NCBI RefSeq assembly: GCF_016552165.1
Contig: NZ_JACVDA010000013.1
Location: forward strand, 1-57,342
Source of the DNA: Parvimonas parva
GTDB taxonomy: Bacteria > Bacillota > Clostridia > Tissierellales > Peptoniphilaceae
Reading direction: 5' to 3'
DNA: 57,342 nt
Shown: piece after piece, positions 1 through 8,433 of the stretch
How the letters are laid out: each line of letters starts with the position of its first letter
Position numbering within the stretch: the first letter of the stretch is position 1
Made by a program: the position numbers and the translations under genes
The notes under the pieces: generated by a model
Database searches by the model: none
Seen by the model: only the letters and a program-made list of their open reading frames with translations
What the model was told of the DNA's origin: nothing

Positions 1-73
1 TATCCTAAAAAAATATTCAATTACAAAACACCTAGAGAATTATTTTTATGTGGCTAATTTATTCTTGCAATTT
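1..73 (+). mobile_element. 3' end of an IS30-like element (left edge)
   Basis: Codons 1-57 read YPKKIFNYKTPRELFLCG and stop. This matches the usual C-terminus of IS30-family transposases (a K-x-L/F-x-Y-K-T-P-x-E-x-F pattern). The stop is followed by AATTTATTCTTGCAATTT (56-73), which recurs exactly at the right edge of the window and once near 23.84 kb and is the likely terminal inverted repeat. The rest of the element lies outside the window. The family call rests only on the C-terminal motif. Confidence 0.7.
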
Positions 74-122
74 AGGAGGCTAATCATTTTTTTATAAAGT
101 TAGATATTTATTATCAAAAATA

Positions 123-151
123 TTGACAATAATTTAGTATGGTGCTAAAAT
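123..151 (+). promoter_or_regulatory. sigma-A promoter of the DUF819 gene
   Basis: TTGACA at 123-128 and TAAAAT at 146-151 with a 17-base spacer. An AGGAGG ribosome site at 194-199 precedes the ATG at 207. Confidence 0.75.
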
Positions 152-206
152 ATAATAAGTAAGAAAATGTTTTTCTTATTAAAGATTTATTTTAGGAGGT
201 TTTTTT

Positions 207-1385
207 ATGATTAAAGATGGATTTCAGTTTATAGCTTTATTGTTTTTCGTTTCAGGTATAGTGATTTACTTGGAAAAGAAATTCAAAAATGGAAAATTTT
301 TTAAATATATTCCGGCATTAGTTATAATCTATTTCGGTTCAATGATTTTATCAACATTGGGCGTGTGGGATATGAGTGTTAAAAGCGTTTCCACAGCGAG
401 AGGAGTTTTGAAAGATGCAATTTTGCCTTCAATGATATTTTTAATGTTATTAAGAGCAGACCTTAGAGATATTGCAAAGTTGGGTCCAAGAATGATAATT
501 TCATTTTTCACTGCGACTATAACTATTATGATTGGTTTTGTTGTTGCATTTTTGCTTTTCAAAGGAAAATTAGCTCCTAATGCACCTTTAACTTTTGGAG
601 CATTAGCAGGAAGTTGGGTTGGTGGAACTCAAAATATGGTTGCTGTTCAACAAGCAGTGGGTCTTGAAGGCTCCGGAATGGGTTATACTTTGTTGATTGA
701 CTCAATAGATTATTCAATTTGGATAATGTTCTTATTGTTCTTAGTACCATTTGCAAATAAATTTAATAAATGGACAAAGGCTGACACTTCAAAAATTGAC
801 AATATCAACGAACATTTAACTGCAAAATTCTCAAAAATAAGTAAAGAAATAACTTTCCAAGATATATTTTTCTTATTAAGTATTTCACTTGCTGTTACTG
901 CAGTTACAGGAATAATCGGAAATGAAATGGTTAAAATTCCTGCACTTGCATTTATGGGAGCAACAGGTTGGACAATCATTATAACTACAATTCTTGGTGT
1001 TCTCTGTGCGATGACTCCACTTGCAAGAATACCTGGTTCACCTGAAGTTTCAAATGTTTTATTATATATGCTAATCGGTTTAATTGCATCAAATGCAAAC
1101 TTCTTAGAACTTACAGAGGCTCCTTATTATATTTTAGCAGGTTTTGTAATTCTTGGAATTCATGGAATTTTAATGGCAATAATTGGAAAACTATTCAAAC
1201 TTGATTTATTCACTTGTGGTATAGCATCACTTTCAAATATCGGTGGAGTTGCATCATCACCGGTACTTGCAGCTGCTTATTCACAATCATTAGTACCAAT
1301 CGCTGTATTAATGGCTTTAATTGGAGTTATTACAGGAACATTCTTCGGAATCGGGGTTGCAAAATTCCTGGAAATGCTGGCTTAG
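207..1385 (+). CDS. DUF819 family membrane protein
   Basis: This 392-residue polytopic membrane protein belongs to the DUF819 (YjcL-like) family. Nearly the whole length is hydrophobic, with about ten predicted membrane segments broken by a charged loop near residues 185-215. The glycine-rich stretch GALAGSWVGGTQNMVAVQQA in the first half and SLSNIGGVASSPVLAAAYSQ in the second half look like an internal pseudo-duplication, as in anion and carboxylate exchangers. The substrate is not known; a transporter role is inferred. The ATG follows a perfect AGGAGG by seven bases. It has its own promoter and terminator, so it is monocistronic. Confidence 0.85.
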   Translation: MIKDGFQFIALLFFVSGIVIYLEKKFKNGKFFKYIPALVIIYFGSMILSTLGVWDMSVKSVSTARGVLKDAILPSMIFLMLLRADLRDIAKLGPRMIISFFTATITIMIGFVVAFLLFKGKLAPNAPLTFGALAGSWVGGTQNMVAVQQAVGLEGSGMGYTLLIDSIDYSIWIMFLLFLVPFANKFNKWTKADTSKIDNINEHLTAKFSKISKEITFQDIFFLLSISLAVTAVTGIIGNEMVKIPALAFMGATGWTIIITTILGVLCAMTPLARIPGSPEVSNVLLYMLIGLIASNANFLELTEAPYYILAGFVILGIHGILMAIIGKLFKLDLFTCGIASLSNIGGVASSPVLAAAYSQSLVPIAVLMALIGVITGTFFGIGVAKFLEMLA

Positions 1386-1396
1386 ATAAAATTTTT

Positions 1397-1431
1397 AAGA
1401 ATGGTTAATTTTTTAACCATTCTTTTTTTTT
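1397..1431 (+). terminator. Rho-independent terminator after the DUF819 gene
   Basis: A 12-base-pair stem AAGAATGGTTAA / TTAACCATTCTT (1397-1408, 1413-1424) with a TTTT loop and a run of T. Confidence 0.9.
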
Positions 1432-1506
1432 ATAAAAATTAAAACTTGTAAAAAATTTTTGTTTGGTATATACTATCTTATGAATGTTTTAAAAGGAGTT
1501 TTGTAT

Positions 1507-2172
1507 ATGAAAAAAGCATTACAAATGTCTGAGTCCATTGAAGTTGCAATTTTTTTAGCTTTAAGTGGTGGTCTGATGGACGCATATTCATATCTTTTAA
1601 GAGGAGAAGTTTTTGCAAATGCTCAAACTGGAAATATGTTACTCTTTGGAGTTTATGCCTCTAAAGGAAATTTAGAAATGTGTTTGAAATATGCTTTTCC
1701 AATAGCATTTTTTGCTTTTGGAATTTTTTTAGCAGATTTATTTAGAAAAAAGGATAGTTTTAAATTGCATTGGCGACAAAATGCTGTTATCTTTGAAATT
1801 ATTTTGCTTTTTATAGTTGGATTTATTCCTCAAAATATGAATGCACTTGCAAATGCCTTAACGTCTTTTGCTTGTGGAATTCAAGTTCAAAGTTTTAAAA
1901 AACTTTGTGGAATAGATTTTTCAACTACAATGTGTATTGGCAATTTAAGAGGGGCAACTCATAATTTGTCGGAGTATTTTTATACAAAAAATAAAAAATT
2001 TTTAGAGCATAGTTTAATGTATTTTATTGTTATATTTTGTTTTGTTGTGGGTGCGATAATTGGTAGTAAATTTAGTGAAATCTTAGGGCTAAAGACTATT
2101 TTATTAAGTACAATTTCACTTACAATCTGCACGATTATTATGTTTATAGATAGAGAAAAAGAAAAGAGGTAG
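1507..2172 (+). CDS. YoaK/DUF1275 family membrane protein
   Basis: This 222-residue protein has about six membrane segments and the DUF1275 (YoaK) signature: SGGLMDAYSYLLRGEVFANAQTG near residues 18-40, where the A-x-x-Q-T-G-N motif is characteristic. Function is unknown in the family; a transport or membrane-sensing role is only inferred. I place the start at 1507 because AAAGGAG at 1492-1498 is well spaced for it; the upstream in-frame start at 1459 has no ribosome site. trmL follows after six bases, so the two are probably co-transcribed. Confidence 0.85.
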   Translation: MKKALQMSESIEVAIFLALSGGLMDAYSYLLRGEVFANAQTGNMLLFGVYASKGNLEMCLKYAFPIAFFAFGIFLADLFRKKDSFKLHWRQNAVIFEIILLFIVGFIPQNMNALANALTSFACGIQVQSFKKLCGIDFSTTMCIGNLRGATHNLSEYFYTKNKKFLEHSLMYFIVIFCFVVGAIIGSKFSEILGLKTILLSTISLTICTIIMFIDREKEKR

Positions 2173-2178
2173 TAAATT

Positions 2179-2676
2179 TTGTTTAATATAGTTTTATTGG
2201 AGCCGGAAATCCCGTTTAATACCGGAGCGATTGGAAGAACTTGTGTTGCAACCGACACAAAATTGCATTTGATAAAACCGTTAGGTTTTTCGCTTGATGA
2301 TAAAATGGTAAAGAGGTCAGGACTTGATTATTGGGATAAGTTAAAACTTTTTGTTTATGAAAATATTGAAGATTTTTACGAAAAAAATCCAAATGCAAAT
2401 GTGTATTTTGCAACTACAAAGGCAAGGAAAACTTATGATGAAGTTAAATATTCTCCAAATGATTATATAATGTTTGGAAAAGAGAGCAAGGGAATCCCTG
2501 AAGAAATTTTGGTTAAAAATGAAGAACATTGTGTAAGAATACCGATGTGGGGAGAAATTCGTTCACTTAACCTTTCAAACTCTGCATCAATAATTTTGTA
2601 CGAGGCTTTAAGACAACAAGATTTTTCAGAACTTGAAAAATTTGGAAATTTACATAGATTAAAATGGAGTGAATAA
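2179..2676 (+). CDS. trmL: tRNA (cytidine/uridine(34)-2'-O)-methyltransferase TrmL
   Basis: A 165-residue SPOUT-class methyltransferase that 2'-O-methylates the wobble position of tRNA-Leu isoacceptors. The N-terminus NIVLLEPEIPFNTGAIGRTC and the SAM-binding knot motifs FGKESKGIPEEIL (near residue 96) and RIPMWGEIRSLNLSNSASII (near residue 120) are diagnostic. The start is TTG at 2179, the only in-frame start giving the conserved N-terminus; an AGAGGT ribosome site overlaps the preceding gene's stop. Length is normal for the family. Confidence 0.9.
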   Translation: MFNIVLLEPEIPFNTGAIGRTCVATDTKLHLIKPLGFSLDDKMVKRSGLDYWDKLKLFVYENIEDFYEKNPNANVYFATTKARKTYDEVKYSPNDYIMFGKESKGIPEEILVKNEEHCVRIPMWGEIRSLNLSNSASIILYEALRQQDFSELEKFGNLHRLKWSE

Positions 2677-2822
2677 TTGACAAAGAATTATATGAATTAA
2701 TAAAATCTTAAGAAAAATTAAAAGCAGTAAAGCATCTTAGAACTAAATACGATATGGATTTTAAAAGAGTTTATTTTATTAGTAGTATTTTTAAGTTTAT
2801 TTTTGATGTATGTTCATATTAA
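2673..2822 (+). pseudogene. decayed small L7/L12 C-terminal-like protein
   Basis: One frame right behind trmL reads IIDKELYELIKS, a stop at 2709-2711, then EKLKAVKHLRTKYDMDFKRV and a hydrophobic tail ending at 2822. The segment resembles the small proteins built from a ribosomal L7/L12 C-terminal-type domain (usually GEKIKAIKxLRxxxGLGLKEAKD). An in-frame stop and the lack of a good start codon indicate a relic. Recognition is from memory of the motif. Confidence 0.45.
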
Positions 2823-2838
2823 TACTAGTAAAAATGAT

Positions 2839-2930
2839 TTGACACTTTAATTTGTTTATGTTAAAATAAATATGAGTGTACAATTCTTGTGTAAAAGAAT
2901 ATTTATTTCATCATATTTACCGCTTTAAAT
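2839..2930 (+). repeat. promoter-plus-hairpin repeat, copy 1
   Basis: TTGACA (2839-2844) and TAAAAT (2862-2867), 17-base spacer, form the promoter for the ABC-F leader. Just downstream is a nested stem: AAATAAATA pairs with TATTTATTT around an inner ATTCTT / AAGAAT hairpin. The same promoter -10 and hairpin recur almost unchanged at 44.94-45.01 kb. Confidence 0.65.
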
Positions 2931-2996
2931 TTATTAAAATGGAAATATGTTCAAATGTAATTGATATAGCGATATATTAAAATTAAAGAGAATTTT

Positions 2997-3184
2997 AGGA
3001 GGAAGGAATGATTATTAGATAACTGATTATGAAACGAAAATTTAATAGCTTTTTAAAGCTTAGTTTTTTGTTGCCATTTTTAGTTATACATTCCTTTTTG
3101 TGTGCTTATTTTTTTAGACTCCTTTTTTGAGTACATAATTTTGAATTTTAAAATGGCAATAAGTGAATTATTAGCCATTTTTTT
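2997..3184 (+). promoter_or_regulatory. putative ribosome-mediated attenuator upstream of the ABC-F gene
   Basis: The leader holds a strong AGGAGG (2997-3002) with a four-codon reading frame (MIIR, 3008-3022) and then a 33-codon frame at 3029-3130. A terminator follows: AAATGGC plus AATAA (3151-3162) pair with TTATT plus GCCATTT (3168-3180), ending in seven T (3178-3184). The 5' arm AAAATGGCAA (3150-3159) is also perfectly complementary to TTGCCATTTT at 3071-3080, inside the second leader frame, so terminator and antiterminator exclude each other. This is the layout known for antibiotic-induced ABC-F genes; the inducer is unknown. Confidence 0.65.
3029..3130 (+). CDS. putative 33-residue leader peptide
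   Basis: A short frame starting MKRKFNSFLKLS and continuing as a very hydrophobic Phe/Leu-rich tail. It has no strong ribosome site of its own, but its ATG lies seven bases after the stop of the preceding four-codon frame, so re-initiation is possible. Its codons overlap the antiterminator arm at 3071-3080. It would act through ribosome position, not as a product. Only its position and the alternative pairing support it. Confidence 0.4.
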   Translation: MKRKFNSFLKLSFLLPFLVIHSFLCAYFFRLLF

Positions 3185-3206
3185 GTGGCAAAATTTAGGA
3201 GGATAT

Positions 3207-4748
3207 ATGCTTAGTATAAAAAATTTGTCAATATATTTAATTAAGGATTTAAGAACTGTAATAGAGGATTTTAATTTTTCTTTAGAGCAAGATATGAAAG
3301 TTTGTATAATCGGCGAAGAGGGAAATGGAAAGTCCAGCATTTTAAAGGCGATAGTAGATGATGAGGGCTTAAAAGAATATGCTGAAATAAGTGGAGAGAT
3401 AAATAAGAAAAATGAAGTTATAGGATATTTACCACAGATTTTAGAAGCGAAGATTTTAGATTTTTCAACAAAGGAATATCTTGAAAATAAAATTAAAGAG
3501 GATTATTTTGACTATAATTTATTTTATAAATTGTTAAAGGAGTTGAATTTTGATGAAAATTTAATAAATGAAAAGCAAAGGATAAGTGAATTATCAGGTG
3601 GAGAAAGAATTAAATTTATTTTACTTTGCGAACTTATGAAAGAGCCTACTTGTCTTTTATTGGACGAACCTAGTAACGATTTGGATATAAATTCTATTGA
3701 ATGGCTTAAGAATTTCATAAAAAACATTGATATTCCAATAATTTTTATTTCTCACGATGAGGATTTAATTGAAAATTGTGCAAATACAATTATTCACATT
3801 GAACAGCTTATGAGAAAGAAAAAATCTAAAATTTCTATTGAAAGACTGGATTATGATGATTATGTTGAAAATAGAGAAAATAGGATTGAAAAACAGGAAA
3901 GAATCGCTAAAAAGCAAAGAGAAGAGTTTGACAAAAAACAAAGAAAGTATCAAAAAATTTATGAAAGAGTACAACATGAAATAAGAAATACAAAAAATGA
4001 TTTTTTGGGAACTGAGTTAAAAATAAAAATGCATACTGTAAAATCTATCGGAAGAAGGCTAGAAAAGGAAAAAGAAAATTTGCTTGATTTTCCAGATTAT
4101 GAAGAATCGATTTTTATAAAATTTGACGAAGATATAAAATATTCTACAAAAAAGGAAATTTTAGATTTGAATTTGGAAAAACTTGTTGTAAAAGATAGAA
4201 TCCTAAGCGAAAATATCGAATTAAAAGTATTTGGAAATGATAAAATCTGTATAATTGGAGAAAATGGAATAGGGAAAACTACACTTTTAAAAATAATTTT
4301 GGAAAATATAAAGAAAAATGTTAAGATTTCTTATATGCCACAAAATTATGATGATAAGATGAATATTGATATGAGCATTATAGACTATCTTAGTAAAACT
4401 TATGAAAAAGAGGAAACTACAAAGATTAGAACATTTTTGGGTTCAATGAAGTTTACAGCAGATGAAATGCTACACAATTTAAAATCTCTTTCCGGAGGAC
4501 AAAAAGCTAAAATTTATTTTTTAAAGATGATTTTGGAAAATCCGGAAGTTTTAGTCTTGGACGAGCCGACAAGAAATTTATCCCCGTTTTCATCAGTTGA
4601 GATTAGAAAACTTTTGAAGTCATATAAAGGGGCGATTATTTCCGTTTCACACGATAAGAAGTATATTTATGAAGTCTGTGATAGAGTGTATGAATTGACA
4701 AAAAACGGATTGGATTTGTTTTATTTATCAAATATTTTGACTACTTAG
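3207..4748 (+). CDS. ABC-F family ATPase, possible ribosome-protection protein
   Basis: This 513-residue protein has two ABC ATPase domains and no membrane segments. Walker A motifs are GEEGNGKSS and GENGIGKTT, signatures LSGGE and LSGGQ, Walker B CLLLDEPS and VLVLDEPT. A long charged coiled-coil linker (about residues 205-290) joins the domains, as in the P-site tRNA-interaction arm of ABC-F factors. ABC-F proteins bind the ribosomal E site, and some displace macrolides, lincosamides, streptogramins or pleuromutilins. The regulated leader favours the antibiotic-response type over housekeeping ABC-F. I chose ATG 3207 (AGGAGG at 3197-3202); the upstream in-frame GTG at 3102 would translate through the terminator. 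Confidence 0.85.
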   Translation: MLSIKNLSIYLIKDLRTVIEDFNFSLEQDMKVCIIGEEGNGKSSILKAIVDDEGLKEYAEISGEINKKNEVIGYLPQILEAKILDFSTKEYLENKIKEDYFDYNLFYKLLKELNFDENLINEKQRISELSGGERIKFILLCELMKEPTCLLLDEPSNDLDINSIEWLKNFIKNIDIPIIFISHDEDLIENCANTIIHIEQLMRKKKSKISIERLDYDDYVENRENRIEKQERIAKKQREEFDKKQRKYQKIYERVQHEIRNTKNDFLGTELKIKMHTVKSIGRRLEKEKENLLDFPDYEESIFIKFDEDIKYSTKKEILDLNLEKLVVKDRILSENIELKVFGNDKICIIGENGIGKTTLLKIILENIKKNVKISYMPQNYDDKMNIDMSIIDYLSKTYEKEETTKIRTFLGSMKFTADEMLHNLKSLSGGQKAKIYFLKMILENPEVLVLDEPTRNLSPFSSVEIRKLLKSYKGAIISVSHDKKYIYEVCDRVYELTKNGLDLFYLSNILTT

Positions 4749-4765
4749 TGTATTTATGGTAAAAT
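4737..4765 (+). promoter_or_regulatory. promoter of the FHA-SEDS-PBP operon
   Basis: TTGACT at 4737-4742 and TAAAAT at 4760-4765 with a 17-base spacer. The -35 box lies inside the last codons of the ABC-F gene. Confidence 0.7.
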
Positions 4766-4810
4766 AAAATTTAATGAAAAATATTTTTAACATAGGAATA
4801 CGGAGGAAAT

Positions 4811-5317
4811 ATGGATAAAATTTTTGAAATTTTAGAGAAAGTTTTTTCAGTTGAAACTTTTGGTAGTCTAAAGTTATATGATTTAATGGCAATCATTTTT
4901 AAATATATTTTTGTAATTATTATTTATTACTTTATTTACAATATAATAAAGATGATTTATTTGGATATTAGTACTACAAGTGAAATGACTGACGTTTCTA
5001 ATACTTATCTAAAACTTATAAACAGAAAAGAGAGTTTGCCTTTTAAGGTGCATGAGCATTACTATATTGCTGATGAAACTACTCTTGGTCGTGGAGATTC
5101 TAATGATATTGTAATAAATGACAAATTTATTTCTAAAAATCATATGAGAATTATTAAAGACGACGGTATTTTTTATATCGAAGATTTAGGCTCTGCAAAC
5201 GGAACTCTATTAAACGGAGAGCCGATTACTGAGGCTATTGAACTTAAAGATAAGGACTTAATTGACGTTGGAAGAATTGAATTTTTATTTGTAAATGAGG
5301 AAGTTTATGATGATTAA
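4811..5317 (+). CDS. FHA domain protein with N-terminal membrane anchor
   Basis: This 168-residue protein has one membrane segment near residues 28-50 and a C-terminal FHA domain (about residues 85-160) with the phosphothreonine-binding loop signatures LGRGDSNDIVI, SKNHMRI and DLGSANGTLLNG. FHA domains bind phosphothreonine peptides. Co-location with a RodA/FtsW homologue and a penicillin-binding protein mirrors the fhaB-rodA-pbpA order of actinobacteria and many clostridia, so it probably links Ser/Thr kinase signalling to cell-wall synthesis. The partner kinase is not in the window. Its end overlaps the start of the next gene. Confidence 0.85.
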   Translation: MDKIFEILEKVFSVETFGSLKLYDLMAIIFKYIFVIIIYYFIYNIIKMIYLDISTTSEMTDVSNTYLKLINRKESLPFKVHEHYYIADETTLGRGDSNDIVINDKFISKNHMRIIKDDGIFYIEDLGSANGTLLNGEPITEAIELKDKDLIDVGRIEFLFVNEEVYDD

Positions 5318-6578
5318 GAAAAGATTGTTGTCAAGGCTTAGGACTTTAACAGTAGATTCCTATGTCAGTACAAAGAGTATTCAAGGTCTTTTGTTATTTT
5401 TTCAAATTTTAGGTTTGTTTTTGATTATGGCAAGAGATTTTGCTAATTTTGATAGAACTAAACTTTATTTTATGGTTGGTTTGATTAGTTTTGTATATAT
5501 TTCAGGGAAATTGGTGCAAAAGTTTACAAGAGGCGATTATTATATAATGCTTATTGCAAATATGCTTTTTTCTATTGGAATTTTGGAAATTTACAGGCTG
5601 AATAACAAAATGGCTTTTAGACAAATTATATGGTTTTGTATTGGAATTATAGCTTTTTGGGTTGTATATTTGATTTTAAAATATATAAAAATTTGGAATA
5701 AAATGTATTATTTCTATGCCGGAGTTTCTTATATTTTATTTATCGCAACTATTTTATTTGGTAAAAATATTAATGGTGCAAAAAACTGGATAAGACTTGG
5801 TGGAAATTTTGCATTTCAACCGTCAGAGCTTATAAAGATAGCCTTTGTTTTTCTTATCGCCGCCTTTTATAAGAATAGAGATAAGTTTGAAAAATCATTT
5901 TTTAAAAGACATAGTTTGCATTTCTTTTTCTATACATTTGTAGGATTTTTGTTTTTACAAAAAGACTTGGGCTCAGTACTCGTGTTTTCAGGAGTATTCA
6001 TATTTGCACAATATATGTATGAGCCACATAGAAAATATATGATTATAAACTTTTTAATCCTTAGCTTTGGGGCAATTTTAGGTTATATTTTGTTCACTCA
6101 CGTTAAGGTTAGGGTTAAAATTTGGTTAGACCCTTTTAAATATGCAGGCGGAATGGGATACCAAATCATTCAAGGCTTTTATGCAATAGCAAGTGGCGGT
6201 TTCTTTGGAACCGGACTCGGACTTGGAAGACCGGACTATATTCCTTTTGCAGAAAGTGATTATATTTTTGCAAGTATTTGCGAAGAAATGGGAATTTTAA
6301 TGGGAATGGGCTTAGTTATGTTGTTCTTGATTTTGACTTACAGAGGAATAAAAACTTCTATGGAACAACAAAATAGATTTTATAAATATGTAGCCTTTTG
6401 TCTTTCATTGATTTTCGCTTTTCAAGCATTAATAATGTTCGGTGGGATTTTAAAACTTATTCCACTTACAGGAATTACAATTCCTTTTGTTAGTTATGGG
6501 GGCTCATCAATCCTTTCAAGTTTTATCGCACTTGGAGTTTTGCAATACGCCTCTGAAGAAAATATAATAGGAGGATAA
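5307..6578 (+). CDS. FtsW/RodA/SpoVE (SEDS) peptidoglycan polymerase
   Basis: A 423-residue SEDS-family glycosyltransferase with about ten membrane segments that polymerises lipid II at the outer face of the membrane. Hallmarks are WIRLGGNFAFQPSELIKIAF, QKDLGSVLVF, GYQIIQGFYAIASGGFFGTG, the ESDYIFA loop and GGSSILSSF. The start is ATG 5307 or ATG 5310 behind GAGGAAG; both overlap the FHA gene and indicate translational coupling. The class B PBP that follows two bases later is the expected transpeptidase partner. Whether it serves elongation or division cannot be decided here. Confidence 0.9.
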   Translation: MMIKKRLLSRLRTLTVDSYVSTKSIQGLLLFFQILGLFLIMARDFANFDRTKLYFMVGLISFVYISGKLVQKFTRGDYYIMLIANMLFSIGILEIYRLNNKMAFRQIIWFCIGIIAFWVVYLILKYIKIWNKMYYFYAGVSYILFIATILFGKNINGAKNWIRLGGNFAFQPSELIKIAFVFLIAAFYKNRDKFEKSFFKRHSLHFFFYTFVGFLFLQKDLGSVLVFSGVFIFAQYMYEPHRKYMIINFLILSFGAILGYILFTHVKVRVKIWLDPFKYAGGMGYQIIQGFYAIASGGFFGTGLGLGRPDYIPFAESDYIFASICEEMGILMGMGLVMLFLILTYRGIKTSMEQQNRFYKYVAFCLSLIFAFQALIMFGGILKLIPLTGITIPFVSYGGSSILSSFIALGVLQYASEENIIGG

Positions 6579-6579
6579 T

Positions 6580-7980
6580 ATGACTGAAAGTAAAAGATAT
6601 AAAAGAGTTTTAACATTTATAAGTTTGTTATTCATTTTAATACTTGGATATATGACTTATTTTCAAGTTGTAAAGTCTGATAAACTAAAAAATGATGAAA
6701 ACAATAAAAGAAATTGGGTTGACGATAATAAATTAAAAAGAGGAAATATTTTAGATTCCAACGGAAATATCTTAGCTGAAACAAAAGAGGACGAAAAAGG
6801 AGAAAAGTATAGACATTTTCCTTATGGAAGTGCTTATGCGCATATCGTTGGATATAATAGTAAAAAGTACGGAAAAACGGGAATTGAAAAGAAATTTAAT
6901 GCAACCCTTTTAAATAAACAAGATAAAACACCGATTGGAGAATTAAAGAAGATTTTAGTTGACCAAAAGGAAGGAAATACAGTAAAATTAACGACGAATA
7001 CTGAATTGCAACAATATGCTGAGGCTCTTTTAGAGGGACATAAGGGTTCAATGATTTTGATGAATCCACAAACAGGTGCAATAATCACAATGGCAGACAG
7101 ACCGACTTTTGACCCGAATACAATAGAGGCTAATTGGTCTAATATAATTGCTGATGAAGAAAATGCACCACTTTTGGCAAGAAGTATTGGAGGACTTTTT
7201 CCTCCGGGCTCTGTTTATAAAATTGTAACCGGAACTGCTTTACTTGAAAAGTTAAGCGGAGAAGATTTAAAATACAATGACAAAGGCTCAACTATTATTG
7301 AGAATTACAAAATAAATAACTATGCAAATGAATATAATGGAAATATTGATTTGAGAAAAGCCATAGTAAAATCTTCAAATACTTACTTTGCAGACCAAGT
7401 TCAAAAAATTGGCGTTGATGCTATGATTGATGTAAATAAGAGATTTATGTTCGGTCAGGAAATTCCTTTTGAATTAAAAACTGCAATCTCTCCGATTCCG
7501 TTTAATGAAAAAACAACGGCATTAGAGCTTGGAACGGGAGCATTCGGACAAGGTAAAGACTTGGTAACACCATTACAAGTTGCATTGTTCACAAGTGCAG
7601 TTGCAAATGGTGGAAATATGATGAAACCTTATATCGTTGGAGAAATCTTAGACCCTAAAGGAAAGATAATTGAAAAAATTTCTCCGGAAATTTTAACAAG
7701 AGTTTCAGATAAAAAAACAATGGATACTATGAAAGATTATTTAAAATCTTCCGGTGATGCAAACTTTATAGGCTTTATAAGAGGAAAAAAAGTTGCAGGA
7801 AAAACGGGTACTGCCGAAAAGACAAAGGACAAGATACACTCTTGGGTAACTGTCTTTTATCCGGTAGATAATCCGACTATTGTTTGTACGGCCTTTTTTG
7901 AAGAAGAAAACAAAGTTGCTTACGAAATGATTCCACTTGTAAAAAAACTTGTAAACAAAGCAGTAGAACTTGGATATTAG
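6580..7980 (+). CDS. class B penicillin-binding protein (PbpA type)
   Basis: A 466-residue D,D-transpeptidase with one N-terminal membrane anchor (about residues 10-30). The dimerisation region starts at KLKRGNILDSNGNILAET, and all three active-site motifs are present: SVYK (Ser211-Lys214), SSN in KSSNTYFA, and KTGT in GKKVAGKTGTAEK. It lacks PASTA repeats and is short, like the PbpA proteins paired with SEDS proteins. It forms peptide cross-links and should be a beta-lactam target. The ATG lies two bases after the SEDS stop. Confidence 0.9.
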   Translation: MTESKRYKRVLTFISLLFILILGYMTYFQVVKSDKLKNDENNKRNWVDDNKLKRGNILDSNGNILAETKEDEKGEKYRHFPYGSAYAHIVGYNSKKYGKTGIEKKFNATLLNKQDKTPIGELKKILVDQKEGNTVKLTTNTELQQYAEALLEGHKGSMILMNPQTGAIITMADRPTFDPNTIEANWSNIIADEENAPLLARSIGGLFPPGSVYKIVTGTALLEKLSGEDLKYNDKGSTIIENYKINNYANEYNGNIDLRKAIVKSSNTYFADQVQKIGVDAMIDVNKRFMFGQEIPFELKTAISPIPFNEKTTALELGTGAFGQGKDLVTPLQVALFTSAVANGGNMMKPYIVGEILDPKGKIIEKISPEILTRVSDKKTMDTMKDYLKSSGDANFIGFIRGKKVAGKTGTAEKTKDKIHSWVTVFYPVDNPTIVCTAFFEEENKVAYEMIPLVKKLVNKAVELGY

Positions 7981-7988
7981 GAGATAAT

Positions 7989-8312
7989 ATGAATTATAGA
8001 GTGCTATTTAGAATTGAAAGATTAAAACTTGTAGATAAATTAAAGGCAAAAATCGTAAATTATAGAAGGTATTGCGAAGAAATGGGTGATACTTGCGAAA
8101 TTGAAATAGTTTGTGCAGGAAATGTGGTTTCACATTTTTTGGAAGAAGATGAGTTTTTTAAAGATGAAAGTCTACAAGTTAAACTCTGTAAAAATGCTTT
8201 AAACGGATTAAAGCCGAATTATGAACAGAAAAATATTCAAATAGTATCTGCTGGAATTGGTGAGATTATAAAAAGAAAAGCAGAAGGTTGGATTGAATAT
8301 ACAATAGAATAA
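7989..8312 (+). CDS. DsrE-like small protein
   Basis: A 107-residue soluble protein with the alternating beta/alpha pattern of DsrE/DsrF-like folds: an N-terminal strand YRVLFRIE, helix, the strand IEIVCAGNVV, then a cysteine (LCKNALNG) and a final strand IQIVSAG. The family includes sulfur-transfer proteins, but the cysteine context is not decisive, so I do not assign a reaction. It is eight bases behind the PBP gene and ends the operon before a strong terminator. Confidence 0.55.
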   Translation: MNYRVLFRIERLKLVDKLKAKIVNYRRYCEEMGDTCEIEIVCAGNVVSHFLEEDEFFKDESLQVKLCKNALNGLKPNYEQKNIQIVSAGIGEIIKRKAEGWIEYTIE

Positions 8313-8322
8313 AAATTTTTTG

Positions 8323-8350
8323 AAAAAGAATGTGCAAACATTCTTTTTTT
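8323..8350 (+). terminator. terminator of the cell-wall operon; left copy of a duplicated segment
   Basis: AAAAAGAATGT (8323-8333) pairs with ACATTCTTTTT (8338-8348) around a GCAA loop, followed by T. The hairpin and about 25 bases after it recur at 12061-12115 with few changes. Confidence 0.9.
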
Positions 8351-8375
8351 ATATGAATATGTTGGTAAAAATATA

Positions 8376-8404
8376 TTGACTTATTATATTTTTTTTGCTA
8401 TATT
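8376..8404 (+). promoter_or_regulatory. promoter of the PqqD-ABC module
   Basis: TTGACT (8376-8381) and TATATT (8399-8404), spacer 17 bases. Confidence 0.7.
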
Positions 8405-8433
8405 AAGGTTGATATAGGAAAAGGCGATAGTTT

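Noticed and set aside
3102-3206. Extended ABC-F start at GTG 3102
   Set aside because: It would translate through the terminator hairpin and has no ribosome site; ATG 3207 has AGGAGG and gives the normal ABC N-terminus.
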